Origin: RI-283 sp964487925
GTDB lineage: Bacteria > Pseudomonadota > Gammaproteobacteria > SZUA-140
Assembly (NCBI GenBank): GCA_964487925.1
Contig: CAZASZ010000030.1
Span: 1-22,744, forward strand
Reading direction: 5' to 3'
Length of the DNA stretch: 22,744 nt
The position numbers and the translations under genes were made by a program. The notes beneath the pieces were generated by a model. The model was given only the letters and a program-made list of their open reading frames with translations. It was not told where the DNA came from and did not search any database. Shown piece by piece: positions 1 through 9,347 of this stretch (the first letter of the stretch is position 1; every line of letters begins with the position of its first letter).

Positions 1-319
1 GACTCCATGTGCTATCACTGACTATAGATCCATTCGCAGGGTCTAATCTCAAATAACCACCACTGTAACTCGCATCGTGAGCAATACTTTCAGGCCGCCA
101 CCAAGCCGAACTCGAACCTGGCGCTTCAACACTAATTAGCTGTAAAAGCTGCCCTCCGCCCGGAAACGCCCTGGCTCCACGAACCTCACCACCTATCCTC
201 TCGTTATAGAGAACGTAGCCAGCATCTGCCGGGGGCACTACCGCAAAGACCAAGGGAGACCAGACAAGATACATAACCATGCAGGCCAAAGGGGCGAACA
301 GTGCGAGATTTCTACTCAT
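1..319 (-). CDS. Unknown secreted protein, 5' part only (cut by window edge)
   Basis: An uninterrupted minus-strand reading frame runs from an ATG at 319 to the window edge, 106 full codons with no stop. The ATG is preceded by GGAGGG (325-330) at a 5-nt spacing, which fixes the start well. The N terminus is a clear signal peptide: a short Ser-Arg-Asn segment, then a hydrophobic stretch containing ALFAPLACMVMYLVW, then VVPPADA as a plausible signal peptidase I site around residue 33. The visible mature part is rich in Gly, Ser and aromatic residues (for example PGGGQLLQL and SAWWRPES). I do not recognise a family. The protein is probably exported to the periplasm or outer surface. The region is AT-richer than the core genes further right and lies beyond the 3' end of tRNA-Asn, so it may be accessory DNA. 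Confidence 0.7.
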   Translation of the reverse strand, partial: MSRNLALFAPLACMVMYLVWSPLVFAVVPPADAGYVLYNERIGGEVRGARAFPGGGQLLQLISVEAPGSSSAWWRPESIAHDASYSGGYLRLDPANGSIVSDSTWS

Positions 320-331
320 GCGAACCCTCCG

Positions 332-345
332 AATACAATTGTATT
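332..345. repeat. 14-bp perfect palindrome in the leader of the secreted-protein gene
   Basis: AATACAATTGTATT reads the same on both strands. It ends 1 nt upstream of the GGAGGG ribosome-binding site of the gene starting at 319 (minus strand). It could be an operator for a dimeric regulator or a weak hairpin near the start. It has no GC-rich stem, so it is not a typical terminator. Confidence 0.45.
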
Positions 346-392
346 TATTATTGAGGATCAACTGTGCCAACTTCCAGTTAACATTGGCTAAA

Positions 393-421
393 TGTATAAA
401 CCATATACCTAGCAGTGTGAA
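393..421 (-). promoter_or_regulatory. Possible sigma70 promoter of the secreted-protein gene
   Basis: On the minus strand TTCACA (416-421) is followed after 17 nt by TATACA (393-398), predicting a leader of about 65 nt before the ATG at 319. An alternative -10 is a perfect TATAAT at 429-434, but no good -35 lies upstream of it. The whole 320-480 stretch is AT-rich, so either match could be chance. Confidence 0.35.
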
Positions 422-551
422 CTCATACATTATATTTTGCAAGGATATTGAGCCCGGAATCTCATAAGAAAATAGGCAGAAGACATCTACATATCAGGAC
501 AGAAAACGGACAGGGGGAGGGGCACAACTGGTTACCCGGAATGAAATTAAC

Positions 552-575
552 AACCCAATAACCCAATAACCCAAT
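552..575. repeat. Three tandem copies of AACCCAAT
   Basis: The 8-bp unit AACCCAAT occurs three times head to tail (552-559, 560-567, 568-575). It sits 7 bp beyond the CCA end of tRNA-Asn. A short array like this can vary in copy number by slippage. I see no coding role. Confidence 0.8.
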
Positions 576-582
576 AAATGAA

Positions 583-658
<76 letters not shown>

Positions 659-684
659 ATTGGGGCTCGCCTGTAAAGACGCGC

Positions 685-714
685 ATATTACAGAAGCGAG
701 CCGGGAGAGGTCAA
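685..714 (-). promoter_or_regulatory. Sigma70-like promoter of tRNA-Asn
   Basis: On the minus strand TTGACC (709-714) is separated by 18 nt from TAATAT (685-690). The next bases are GC-rich (GCGCG), the kind of discriminator known from stringently controlled stable-RNA promoters. The predicted start is about 20 nt upstream of the mature tRNA 5' end. Confidence 0.65.
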
Positions 715-754
715 TATCTGCGGCCAGAAAATTAGCTCGGCCGCCCCTGATCGC

Positions 755-783
755 TTGAAAAGGGGGTACCCGCCCCGTATGAT
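755..783 (+). promoter_or_regulatory. Sigma70-like promoter of tRNA-Arg
   Basis: TTGAAA (755-760), a 17-nt spacer, then TATGAT (778-783). GC-rich sequence follows, again like a stringent discriminator. Transcription would begin near 790, about 35 nt before the mature tRNA. The 12-mer CCATATGCCCCG occurs at 807-818 and again at 820-831, so the leader partly duplicates the tRNA 5' end. Confidence 0.6.
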
Positions 784-825
784 GGCCTCCCAGCGGGAAT
801 CTCGCGCCATATGCCCCGCCCATAT

Positions 826-902
826 GCCCCGATAGCTCAGCTGGATAGAGCGTCCCCCTCCTAAGGGGAAGGTCAGAGGTTCGAATCCTCTTCGGGGCGC
901 CA
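826..902 (+). tRNA. tRNA-Arg (anticodon CCT)
   Basis: A 77-nt plus-strand gene. Acceptor GCCCCGA (826-832) pairs with TCGGGGC, followed by discriminator G and an encoded CCA ending at 902. The D-arm is GCTC...GAGC, the anticodon stem TCCCC/GGGGA with loop CTCCTAA, the variable region AGGTC and the T-loop TTCGAAT. Anticodon CCT (860-862) reads the AGG arginine codon. The gene ends 3 bp before the pncC stop codon on the other strand, so its terminator, if any, must lie inside pncC. Confidence 0.97.
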
Positions 903-905
903 TAT

Positions 906-1388
906 CTACCCGTACCGCACCAACAAACCTTGAATGGACTGCTCGACCGCCTGCCGGCGCACCGCTTCACGGTCCCCTGAAAATAAAAAGCATTGGCTGT
1001 CCGGCCTACCGTCACCATCGCCCCAGGCGACAAAAACCGTTCCCACCGGTTTCCCCGGAACGGCTCCGCCGGGCCCTGCGATACCACTGATCGCGATCGC
1101 GACATCGGCATCCGATCGACGCAAGGCGCCCGACACCATGGCCTCGACAACCGCTGCGCTGACCGCCCCCGATTGCTCGATCAGCGCCGTGGGGACATCA
1201 AGCATATGGGCCTTTGCAGCGTTGCTATAGGTTACAAAACCACATTCAAACCAGGTCGAACTTCCCGGTTGCGACGTCAAAAACTCTGCCAGCATGCCGC
1301 CCGTGCAGGACTCCGCGGTCGCCAGGCGCCAACCCCGCCTCGATAACGCGGTGGAAATTTGCTCAAGCGATTCAGTATGTGCCACCAT
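906..1388 (-). CDS. pncC: Nicotinamide-nucleotide amidohydrolase PncC (stand-alone CinA C-terminal domain)
   Basis: PncC deamidates nicotinamide mononucleotide to nicotinic acid mononucleotide, recycling NAD breakdown products in the cytoplasm. The product has about 160 residues, the size of a stand-alone CinA C-terminal domain, with no N-terminal molybdopterin-binding-like domain. Diagnostic motifs are AESCTGG near the N terminus, GFVTYSNAAK, SGIAGPGG and FSGDREAVRRQA near the end, all matching the E. coli PncC pattern. Start choice is uncertain. The ATG at 1388 has GGAGG only 2 nt upstream, whereas the next codon, GTG at 1385, has it at 5 nt. A GTG at 1415 would add nine residues. In many gammaproteobacteria this gene sits directly upstream of recA; here it is separate and convergent with tRNA-Arg. 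Family assignment is firm. Confidence 0.93.
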   Translation of the reverse strand: MVAHTESLEQISTALSRRGWRLATAESCTGGMLAEFLTSQPGSSTWFECGFVTYSNAAKAHMLDVPTALIEQSGAVSAAVVEAMVSGALRRSDADVAIAISGIAGPGGAVPGKPVGTVFVAWGDGDGRPDSQCFLFSGDREAVRRQAVEQSIQGLLVRYG

Positions 1389-1439
1389 TGCCTCCGGCCG
1401 ATCTACCACCAACACCCGCTCATCAAATGAAGTGTCCGG

Positions 1440-2309
1440 ATGCTTAACTCCATCAATACCTACATACTATATATATTGCCTCATCACTTGCTGACCCGCA
1501 TCATGCGCGTGTTGACCCAGCTGCGACGTCCCTTGCTGACAGCCTCCTTCATCAAGATCTTTGTGCGGATATTCCGTGTCGACATGGACGAGGCCGCGGA
1601 ACCCGATGCGTGTGCCTACCGGCATTTCGACGACTTCTTTACGCGTGCACTACGTCACGACAGCCGCCCACTTGCCAGCGATGCCATGACGGCAATCTGC
1701 CCTGTCGACGGCACGATCAGTCAATACGGTCGCATTGATCAGGACCGACTGTACCAGGCCAAAGGAATAGACTATACCCTAGACGCCCTGTTCGCTGGCC
1801 AGCATGCGCTCGCCAACGAGTTCACCGACGGACAATTCATCACCCTATACCTGTCACCGCGCGATTATCACCGCATCCATCTACCACTGAACGGCACGCT
1901 CCGCGAAATGCGGTATGTCCCAGGCAGGCTCTTCAGCGTCAATCCGCACTCGACCCAACACGTCACAGGACTATTTACGCGCAACGAACGACTGATCACG
2001 GTCTTCGATGCGGAATGCGGTCCCATGGCCGTGATATTGGTCGGAGCGATGTTCGTCTCGGGGATCGAGACAGTCTGGAACGGCATGGTCACCCAAGGCC
2101 GCTCAGGAAAAACGACCGCCCACTGGGACTACAGCCAAATGGAGCCGCCGATACGACTAGAACGCGGCCAGGAAATGGGTCGTTTTCACATGGGATCCAC
2201 CGTGATCCTTTGCCTTCCCAAGGGACGATTTGAATTCGATTCCGAACTCCGGGCCAACGCCAGTGTTCGGATGGGCCAATCAATCGGCAGGCTTGTGGAG
2301 CAATCTTAA
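1440..2309 (+). CDS. psd: Phosphatidylserine decarboxylase proenzyme
   Basis: Psd converts phosphatidylserine to phosphatidylethanolamine at the inner membrane, the last step of PE synthesis. The 289-residue proenzyme aligns through its length with E. coli Psd, starting with the shared MLNS, which supports this ATG. The catalytic residues are visible: Asp90 in CPVDG, His147 in YHRIHLP, and the self-cleavage site MGST, with cleavage expected between Gly252 and Ser253. Ser253 becomes the pyruvoyl group of the alpha subunit. Other family blocks are QAKG, YLSPRDYH, VPGRLFSVN, FARNER-like FTRNERLI and GQEMGRF. The start lies only 25-55 bp from the possible pncC starts on the other strand. The 3' end overlaps the cyclic-di-GMP gene by 30 bp tail to tail. 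Confidence 0.97.
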   Translation: MLNSINTYILYILPHHLLTRIMRVLTQLRRPLLTASFIKIFVRIFRVDMDEAAEPDACAYRHFDDFFTRALRHDSRPLASDAMTAICPVDGTISQYGRIDQDRLYQAKGIDYTLDALFAGQHALANEFTDGQFITLYLSPRDYHRIHLPLNGTLREMRYVPGRLFSVNPHSTQHVTGLFTRNERLITVFDAECGPMAVILVGAMFVSGIETVWNGMVTQGRSGKTTAHWDYSQMEPPIRLERGQEMGRFHMGSTVILCLPKGRFEFDSELRANASVRMGQSIGRLVEQS

Positions 2310-4562
2310 CTGCGCCGTGAAGGCCTCTTCGTCCATTGGCATGTTCAACAGAAAGCCTTGCGCTATATCGCAACCCTCGTTGGCCACAAAGCGGAGTTGA
2401 TCAATCGTCTCTACGCCCTCAGCGACCACACGCTTATCCAACGCATGCGCCATGGCGATCGTTGAACGAACAATCGCCATATCCTCCGCACTGTTGGGGA
2501 GGCCCTGAATAAAGGATTGATCAATCTTGATCACAGTGGAGGGTATTCTTTTCAGATAAGCCAAAGAGGAATAGCCCGTCCCAAAATCGTCGATCGCGAT
2601 CGACATCCCCGCTCTTGCCAGCTCCCCCATAATCTCTGTTGCGGTTTCTGAATTATGCATGGCCGCCGTTTCCGTTATCTCGACCTCAAACCACGAGGGC
2701 TCGGCGCCGACACCGCGAACCCAAGAAAGGATGTCCTCGGCAAGCCCTTGATGTATTAACTGAATCGCCGAGATGTTTAGGGAAATTCGTTCGGGACGGA
2801 TGCCCTCGCCCTCCCAAATCAAAGCCTGCCGTCCAGCGCTCTCCACAACCCACTGCGTAATCCGCTGAATCAGACCGACCTCCTCCGCAAGCGGGATGAA
2901 CACAACTGGAGAGATCCAGCCTCGATCCGGATGATTCCAGCGAATGAGGGCCTCACATCCATCCGCATGGGCGGATCGAAGCGCAGTCATCAACGATTGT
3001 TCGCCTAGGTCGCCGTCCTCAGCCCATAGATCCTTGAGATGATACTTATTCTGATAGTGCAAGGAGAACTGCCCGCGCTCCAGCGCCAGGGAAAGGTCAT
3101 GTTCGAGCGACATCCGGCCCTTCAGGTGCTCGTTCATTTCCCCCGAGAAAAGACATAGGTGCTGGCCACTCGACTTGGCCCGATACATCGCAATATCGGC
3201 ATGCTTGATCAACGTCAGGGCGTCGTCTCCATCGTCGGGAAAAATCACGCCCCCAGCGCTGATCGACAAGACGAGATCCTGTTCATCGAGACTGATAGGC
3301 CGCTCGACCTCACGGGCGATCTTTTCGGTCACCCTGATCGCGTTATTCGCACCGGACCGTGGGAGCAATATCGCAAACTCGTCGCCCCCGAAACGGGCGA
3401 CCGTATCTGAAGCGCGCAGGGCTTGGTCAACCCTATCCGCAACGGTCCGCAGGACGAGATCGCCAACGCCGTGGCCCAAGGAGTCATTAATCAGCTTGAA
3501 CCGATTGAGATCGAAATACAGGACGATCAGCGACTCCCTCGTACGGCGGGAAAGCGCTATGGCCATCTGCAGACGGTCAAGAAACATACGACGGTTGGGC
3601 AGTTCGGTCAGGTCGTCGTAATAGGACATCCAGCTCAGCCGCTCTTCAGCTAAATGCTGCTCAGAGATATCCTGAACCGTCCCGATAGACCGGACGGGCT
3701 GATCATTATCGTCGTAATAGGTCCGCCCACGCTCGCGCACATAACACACGGTACCGTCTTTCATGAGCATACGATGGCTGGCATCGTATGGTGCCCGTTG
3801 CGCCACGGACTGGGAGTAGGCCTCGTTAACCTGCTCACGATCTTCCGGATGGACCCGCTCAAGAAAGCCTTCGTAGGTCAGAGGCATCTCCTTCGGATCA
3901 ACGGCGAAGATCCGATACACCTCGTTAGACCACCACAATTTGTCCTTCGGGATATCGAGTTCCCATGACCCGATACGCGCGATCTCCTGTGCCTCCTCAT
4001 ATCGCGACTGCAGACGTTGCATGGCGGCGATGGAGTCCTTATGCGTGATGGCAATACCCGCGAGGTGAGCAACATCGATAATCGTGGTCAACTCCCATTG
4101 CCCAGGATGTCTTGGCGTCCGGTAGTAGTACGCCAATGTCCCGATGACATCACCGGCGGCACTGAAGACAGGCTCGGACCAACAGGCCTGAAGTCCATAT
4201 GAAAGGGTCAGCTCACGATAATCGGCCCACAGGGGGTCGTTGGCGATATCCTCGACGACGATCCGTCGCTTCAGAAACGCCGCCGTACCGCACGAACACG
4301 CCTTGGGCCCAATATGTAAGCCGTCGATGGCGGCCACATAACCCTCGGATAGGCTTGAACTTGCACCGTGATAGAGCTGCTGACCCGACTCATCAAGCAA
4401 CAGAATGGAGGCGATCATGTCCTCGACATGATACTCGGCGAGATTGACGATGGACTCCAGGACAGACGAACGATCGACGAGGGGGTCGATGATTTGTTTC
4501 AGGATCTCGCGCTGGCCCTCGATGAACTCTTCCCGGCAACGATGGTCGACGGCATCACTCAT
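2280..4562 (-). CDS. GAF-PAS-GGDEF-EAL cyclic-di-GMP synthase/phosphodiesterase
   Basis: A 760-residue soluble signalling protein with no transmembrane segment. Domains in order: GAF (about 35-175, with GSCGTAAF-like KACSCGTAAF), PAS/PAC (about 195-300), GGDEF (about 310-475) and EAL (about 490-755). The cyclase site is intact (GGDEF 392-396) with a product-inhibition I-site RASD (383-386) five residues before it. The EAL residues also look complete: EAL 537-539, N596, ITET, DDFGTGYSSL from 658, K679, AEGVET from 714 and Q735. Both activities are therefore possible, with GAF and PAS as sensors of unknown ligands. The ATG at 4562 is preferred because AGAAGG precedes it by 6 nt; an upstream in-frame start would add 45 non-conserved residues. 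About 20 extra residues lie between YQNK (503-506) and the EAL motif compared with common family members. Confidence 0.93.
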   Translation of the reverse strand: MSDAVDHRCREEFIEGQREILKQIIDPLVDRSSVLESIVNLAEYHVEDMIASILLLDESGQQLYHGASSSLSEGYVAAIDGLHIGPKACSCGTAAFLKRRIVVEDIANDPLWADYRELTLSYGLQACWSEPVFSAAGDVIGTLAYYYRTPRHPGQWELTTIIDVAHLAGIAITHKDSIAAMQRLQSRYEEAQEIARIGSWELDIPKDKLWWSNEVYRIFAVDPKEMPLTYEGFLERVHPEDREQVNEAYSQSVAQRAPYDASHRMLMKDGTVCYVRERGRTYYDDNDQPVRSIGTVQDISEQHLAEERLSWMSYYDDLTELPNRRMFLDRLQMAIALSRRTRESLIVLYFDLNRFKLINDSLGHGVGDLVLRTVADRVDQALRASDTVARFGGDEFAILLPRSGANNAIRVTEKIAREVERPISLDEQDLVLSISAGGVIFPDDGDDALTLIKHADIAMYRAKSSGQHLCLFSGEMNEHLKGRMSLEHDLSLALERGQFSLHYQNKYHLKDLWAEDGDLGEQSLMTALRSAHADGCEALIRWNHPDRGWISPVVFIPLAEEVGLIQRITQWVVESAGRQALIWEGEGIRPERISLNISAIQLIHQGLAEDILSWVRGVGAEPSWFEVEITETAAMHNSETATEIMGELARAGMSIAIDDFGTGYSSLAYLKRIPSTVIKIDQSFIQGLPNSAEDMAIVRSTIAMAHALDKRVVAEGVETIDQLRFVANEGCDIAQGFLLNMPMDEEAFTAQLRLLHKPAD

Positions 4563-4891
4563 CGCGCACCTTCTGGCCCCAGGTCCGGCGGACATCATTC
4601 CCTGGAAATACCGACAGGGCAATGCCAAACATTGCAGGGTGGCCCCCCGCCAACCCAAGAATGCCAGACAAACACCACCATGAGTCGCTCGCGCCACCTT
4701 CCATCACGGCGCCCTGGCCGTTTGCAATGTCACATTCCCCTCTCACTGAGGCCAACTTAACTCAGAAACCTACAAATGTGAACACGCGATCGGATACCGC
4801 CGAAAACCGTATCGACATCCAATCCGAGACATTTTGAAGATCACCGCGCCGAGGAAGATTAGAGCGCGGGAGGGGATCAATAATGCGCGCC
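4563..4891. other. Intergenic region between DUF1841 and the GGDEF/EAL gene
   Basis: These 329 bp hold no ORF with recognisable protein features on either strand; the short frames across it lack ribosome-binding sites and family motifs. It must contain the GGDEF/EAL promoter and the end of the recA-DUF1841 transcript. I find only weak matches: TTCACA then TTAAGT at a 16-nt spacing near 4755-4785 (minus strand), and no stem-loop with a U-run after the DUF1841 stop. I specifically looked for csrA, which often follows lysC in gammaproteobacteria, and saw no trace of its start (MLILTRR). Confidence 0.6.
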
Positions 4892-5320
4892 CTAGATCAA
4901 ACGCTTAAGTGCGTTCAGGTACGAAGATTCATCTGGCGCCGCACCCGCGCGCTGAGCCCGCCAGAGGGCCTCACCAAGGCAGTCCATCATGCGATGTTCC
5001 GCGACATGAGGATCACCATGTCGTCGGCACAAGTCCTCGTAGACGCGCTCCACCCCCTTGGGCCGGGTAGTCGCCACTTGTTCTCGGATGCCCATATGCA
5101 TCGCCATATGTAGGAACGGGTTTTCGCCGCCAGACTCGGGCGTGAAGTCGCGATCGAGCACGGACTCGGGGTCATCAAGCAAGGCATGATATTCGGGATG
5201 CTCGATGATGACGGCGCTGACCGCCATAGCGAGTGGCTCCATGGGTAAGCCCGCCTGACGCTGCCGCCAGGCATCGAAAAAGACCTGTCGCATGTCCGCT
5301 CTATTTTTGCCGCCGTACAT
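4892..5320 (-). CDS. DUF1841 family protein
   Basis: A 142-residue cytoplasmic protein matching the DUF1841 family, whose function is unknown. Recognisable blocks are RQVFFDAWR near the start, MEPLAMAV, EHPEYHALLDDPE, LDRDFTPE, NPFLHMAMH, REQV, EHRMMDCLGEALWRAQR and PDESSYL. The many His, Asp and Glu residues in conserved places (HPEYH, NPFLHMAMHMG, EHRMM) are a family trait and might bind metal, but that is a guess. The ATG at 5320 has a GGGA-type ribosome-binding site about 7 nt upstream. The gene begins 20 bp after the lysC stop on the same strand, so it is probably cotranscribed with alaS-lysC. Confidence 0.88.
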   Translation of the reverse strand: MYGGKNRADMRQVFFDAWRQRQAGLPMEPLAMAVSAVIIEHPEYHALLDDPESVLDRDFTPESGGENPFLHMAMHMGIREQVATTRPKGVERVYEDLCRRHGDPHVAEHRMMDCLGEALWRAQRAGAAPDESSYLNALKRLI

Positions 5321-5340
5321 CGTTAGATCCCACTCAGCAC

Positions 5341-6566
5341 TCAGGGTTGCGTATCGGCATCCAGGTCAAAGGCGGCATGGAGGGCGCGAACCCCTAACTC
5401 AAGATACTTGCTGGCGATCACGACCGAGATCTTGATCTCTGATGTCGAAATCATCTGAATATTGATGCCTTCGTCAGCCAGGGTGCGGAACATGGTACTG
5501 GCAATACCTGAATGCGAACGCATACCGACACCAACCAGCGAGACCTTAACGATCTGATCATCGCCCTTGACCTCCCTCGCCTTGAGGTCGACGCAGACCT
5601 GACGCAGGATCGCCATGGCCTTTTCATATTCGCTGTGGTGGACGGTGAATGTAAAGTCTGTGCAGTCGTTCTCGGCAACATTCTGGACGATCATATCGAT
5701 TTCGATTCCCGCATCCGAAATCGGGCCCAGTATCCGACTAGCCACTCCTGGCTGATCGGGCACACCTAGAACGGTCAATTTTGCCTCATCGCGATTGAAG
5801 GCGATACCCGAGATCAAGGCCTGTTCCATTTCTTCATCCTCACTGCAAATCAAAGTGCCCGGACCATCATCAAACGACGACAGGACACGCAAGGGTACTT
5901 GGTATTTACTGGCGAATTCGACTGAACGAATCTGCAACACCTTGGTACCCAGGCTGGACATCTCGAGCATCTCCTCGTAGGTGATACGCGGCAGATGACG
6001 GGCTTCGGGTACGACACGCGGATCGGTCGTGTAGACGCCATCGACATCGGTGTAGATCTGGCATTCATCGGCCTTCAAGGCCGCCGCCATGGCTACAGCC
6101 GTAGTGTCCGAGCCACCTCGACCCAAGGTGGTGATATTGCCTTTATCGTCAACGCCCTGAAAACCGGCCACGACGACAACCCTGTTGTCGGCCAGGGCCT
6201 CATCGACACGTTGCCGGTCGATATCGACAATGCGCGCCTTATTGAAGACGCTGTCGGTACGAATACGAACCTGAGCGCCCGTAAAAGACCTCGCCGGCAC
6301 GCCCATCTCCTCCAGCGCCATGGACAGTAGCGCAATGGTGACCTGTTCACCTGTCGACAGCAGGACATCAAGCTCGCGAGCCGCTGGCATCGAACTGATT
6401 TCCCGAGCCAACCCGACAAGACGGTTGGTCTCGCCGCTCATGGCGGAAACCACGACCACTAGGCCGTGACCCTGGGCGTGAAAGTTAGCGATCTTGGCGG
6501 CCACATGACGGATTCGGTCCACCGAGCCAACCGACGTGCCCCCGTACTTCTGCACGATCAGCGCCA

Positions 6567-6567
<1 letters not shown>
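5341..6567 (-). CDS. lysC: Aspartate kinase with two C-terminal ACT domains
   Basis: LysC phosphorylates aspartate with ATP, the entry step to lysine, threonine, methionine and diaminopimelate. The 408-residue protein has KYGGTS at 7-12, STGEQ at 71-75, GRGGSDTTA at 149-157, YTDVDGVYTTDPR at 172-184, and two ACT domains (about 265-330 and 345-405). This is the monofunctional type known from Pseudomonas and Corynebacterium, usually feedback-inhibited by lysine plus threonine. The start at 6567 is chosen because the ATG overlaps the alaS stop as TGATG and the protein then begins with the family-typical ALIVQKYGG; the nine residues upstream are alaS sequence. Translational coupling to alaS is likely. 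An internal start may give a separate beta subunit. Confidence 0.97.
5827..5841 (-). promoter_or_regulatory. Possible internal ribosome-binding site and start for a LysC beta subunit
   Basis: Inside lysC, GAGG (5838-5841) lies 8 nt upstream of the in-frame ATG for Met247 (5827-5829), just before the two ACT domains. In some bacteria with this class of aspartate kinase, an internal start in this region makes a regulatory beta subunit consisting of the ACT half. The product here would be 162 residues. The match is short and could be chance. Confidence 0.35.
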
Positions 6568-9197
<2,630 letters not shown>

Positions 9198-9236
9198 TTC
9201 AACACTGTCCAATCCAGCCGGACATGCGCGGCCGGA

Positions 9237-9264
9237 ATTCTAATTAGATTGTCGTTAAAATCAA
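9237..9264 (-). promoter_or_regulatory. Possible alaS promoter
   Basis: On the minus strand TTGATT (9259-9264), a 16-nt spacer, then TAGAAT (9237-9242), about 35 nt before the start of alaS. A 10-bp palindrome TCTAATTAGA (9239-9248) overlaps the -10. alaS may therefore have its own promoter as well as read-through from recA-recX. Confidence 0.4.
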
Positions 9265-9321
9265 CCCAGCATCCACCCTGATACCCATTCATATCCATAG
9301 ACCTCAACTGCAGACCCAGCG

Positions 9322-9347
9322 GGCAGTTTAAGGCGTTTTCAACTGCC
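9322..9347. repeat. Inverted repeat spanning the recX stop codon
   Basis: GGCAGTT (9322-9328) and its exact reverse complement AACTGCC (9341-9347) flank a 12-nt loop, and the recX TGA (9339-9341) falls within the structure. In the transcript it would form a 7-bp hairpin. No U-run follows, so it is not a classic intrinsic terminator. It could attenuate or process the recX-alaS transcript. Confidence 0.45.

Noticed and set aside
355..380. Sigma54 promoter near TTGGCACAGTTG on the minus strand
   Set aside because: The GG is not followed by GC at the required 10-base distance.
279..467. Plus-strand 62-codon frame
   Set aside because: It lies antisense to the start and leader of the secreted-protein gene, with no ribosome-binding site or conserved motif.
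4563..4760. Upstream extension of the GGDEF/EAL protein by 45 residues
   Set aside because: The extension is not conserved-looking, and the ATG at 4562 has a well-placed AGAAGG.
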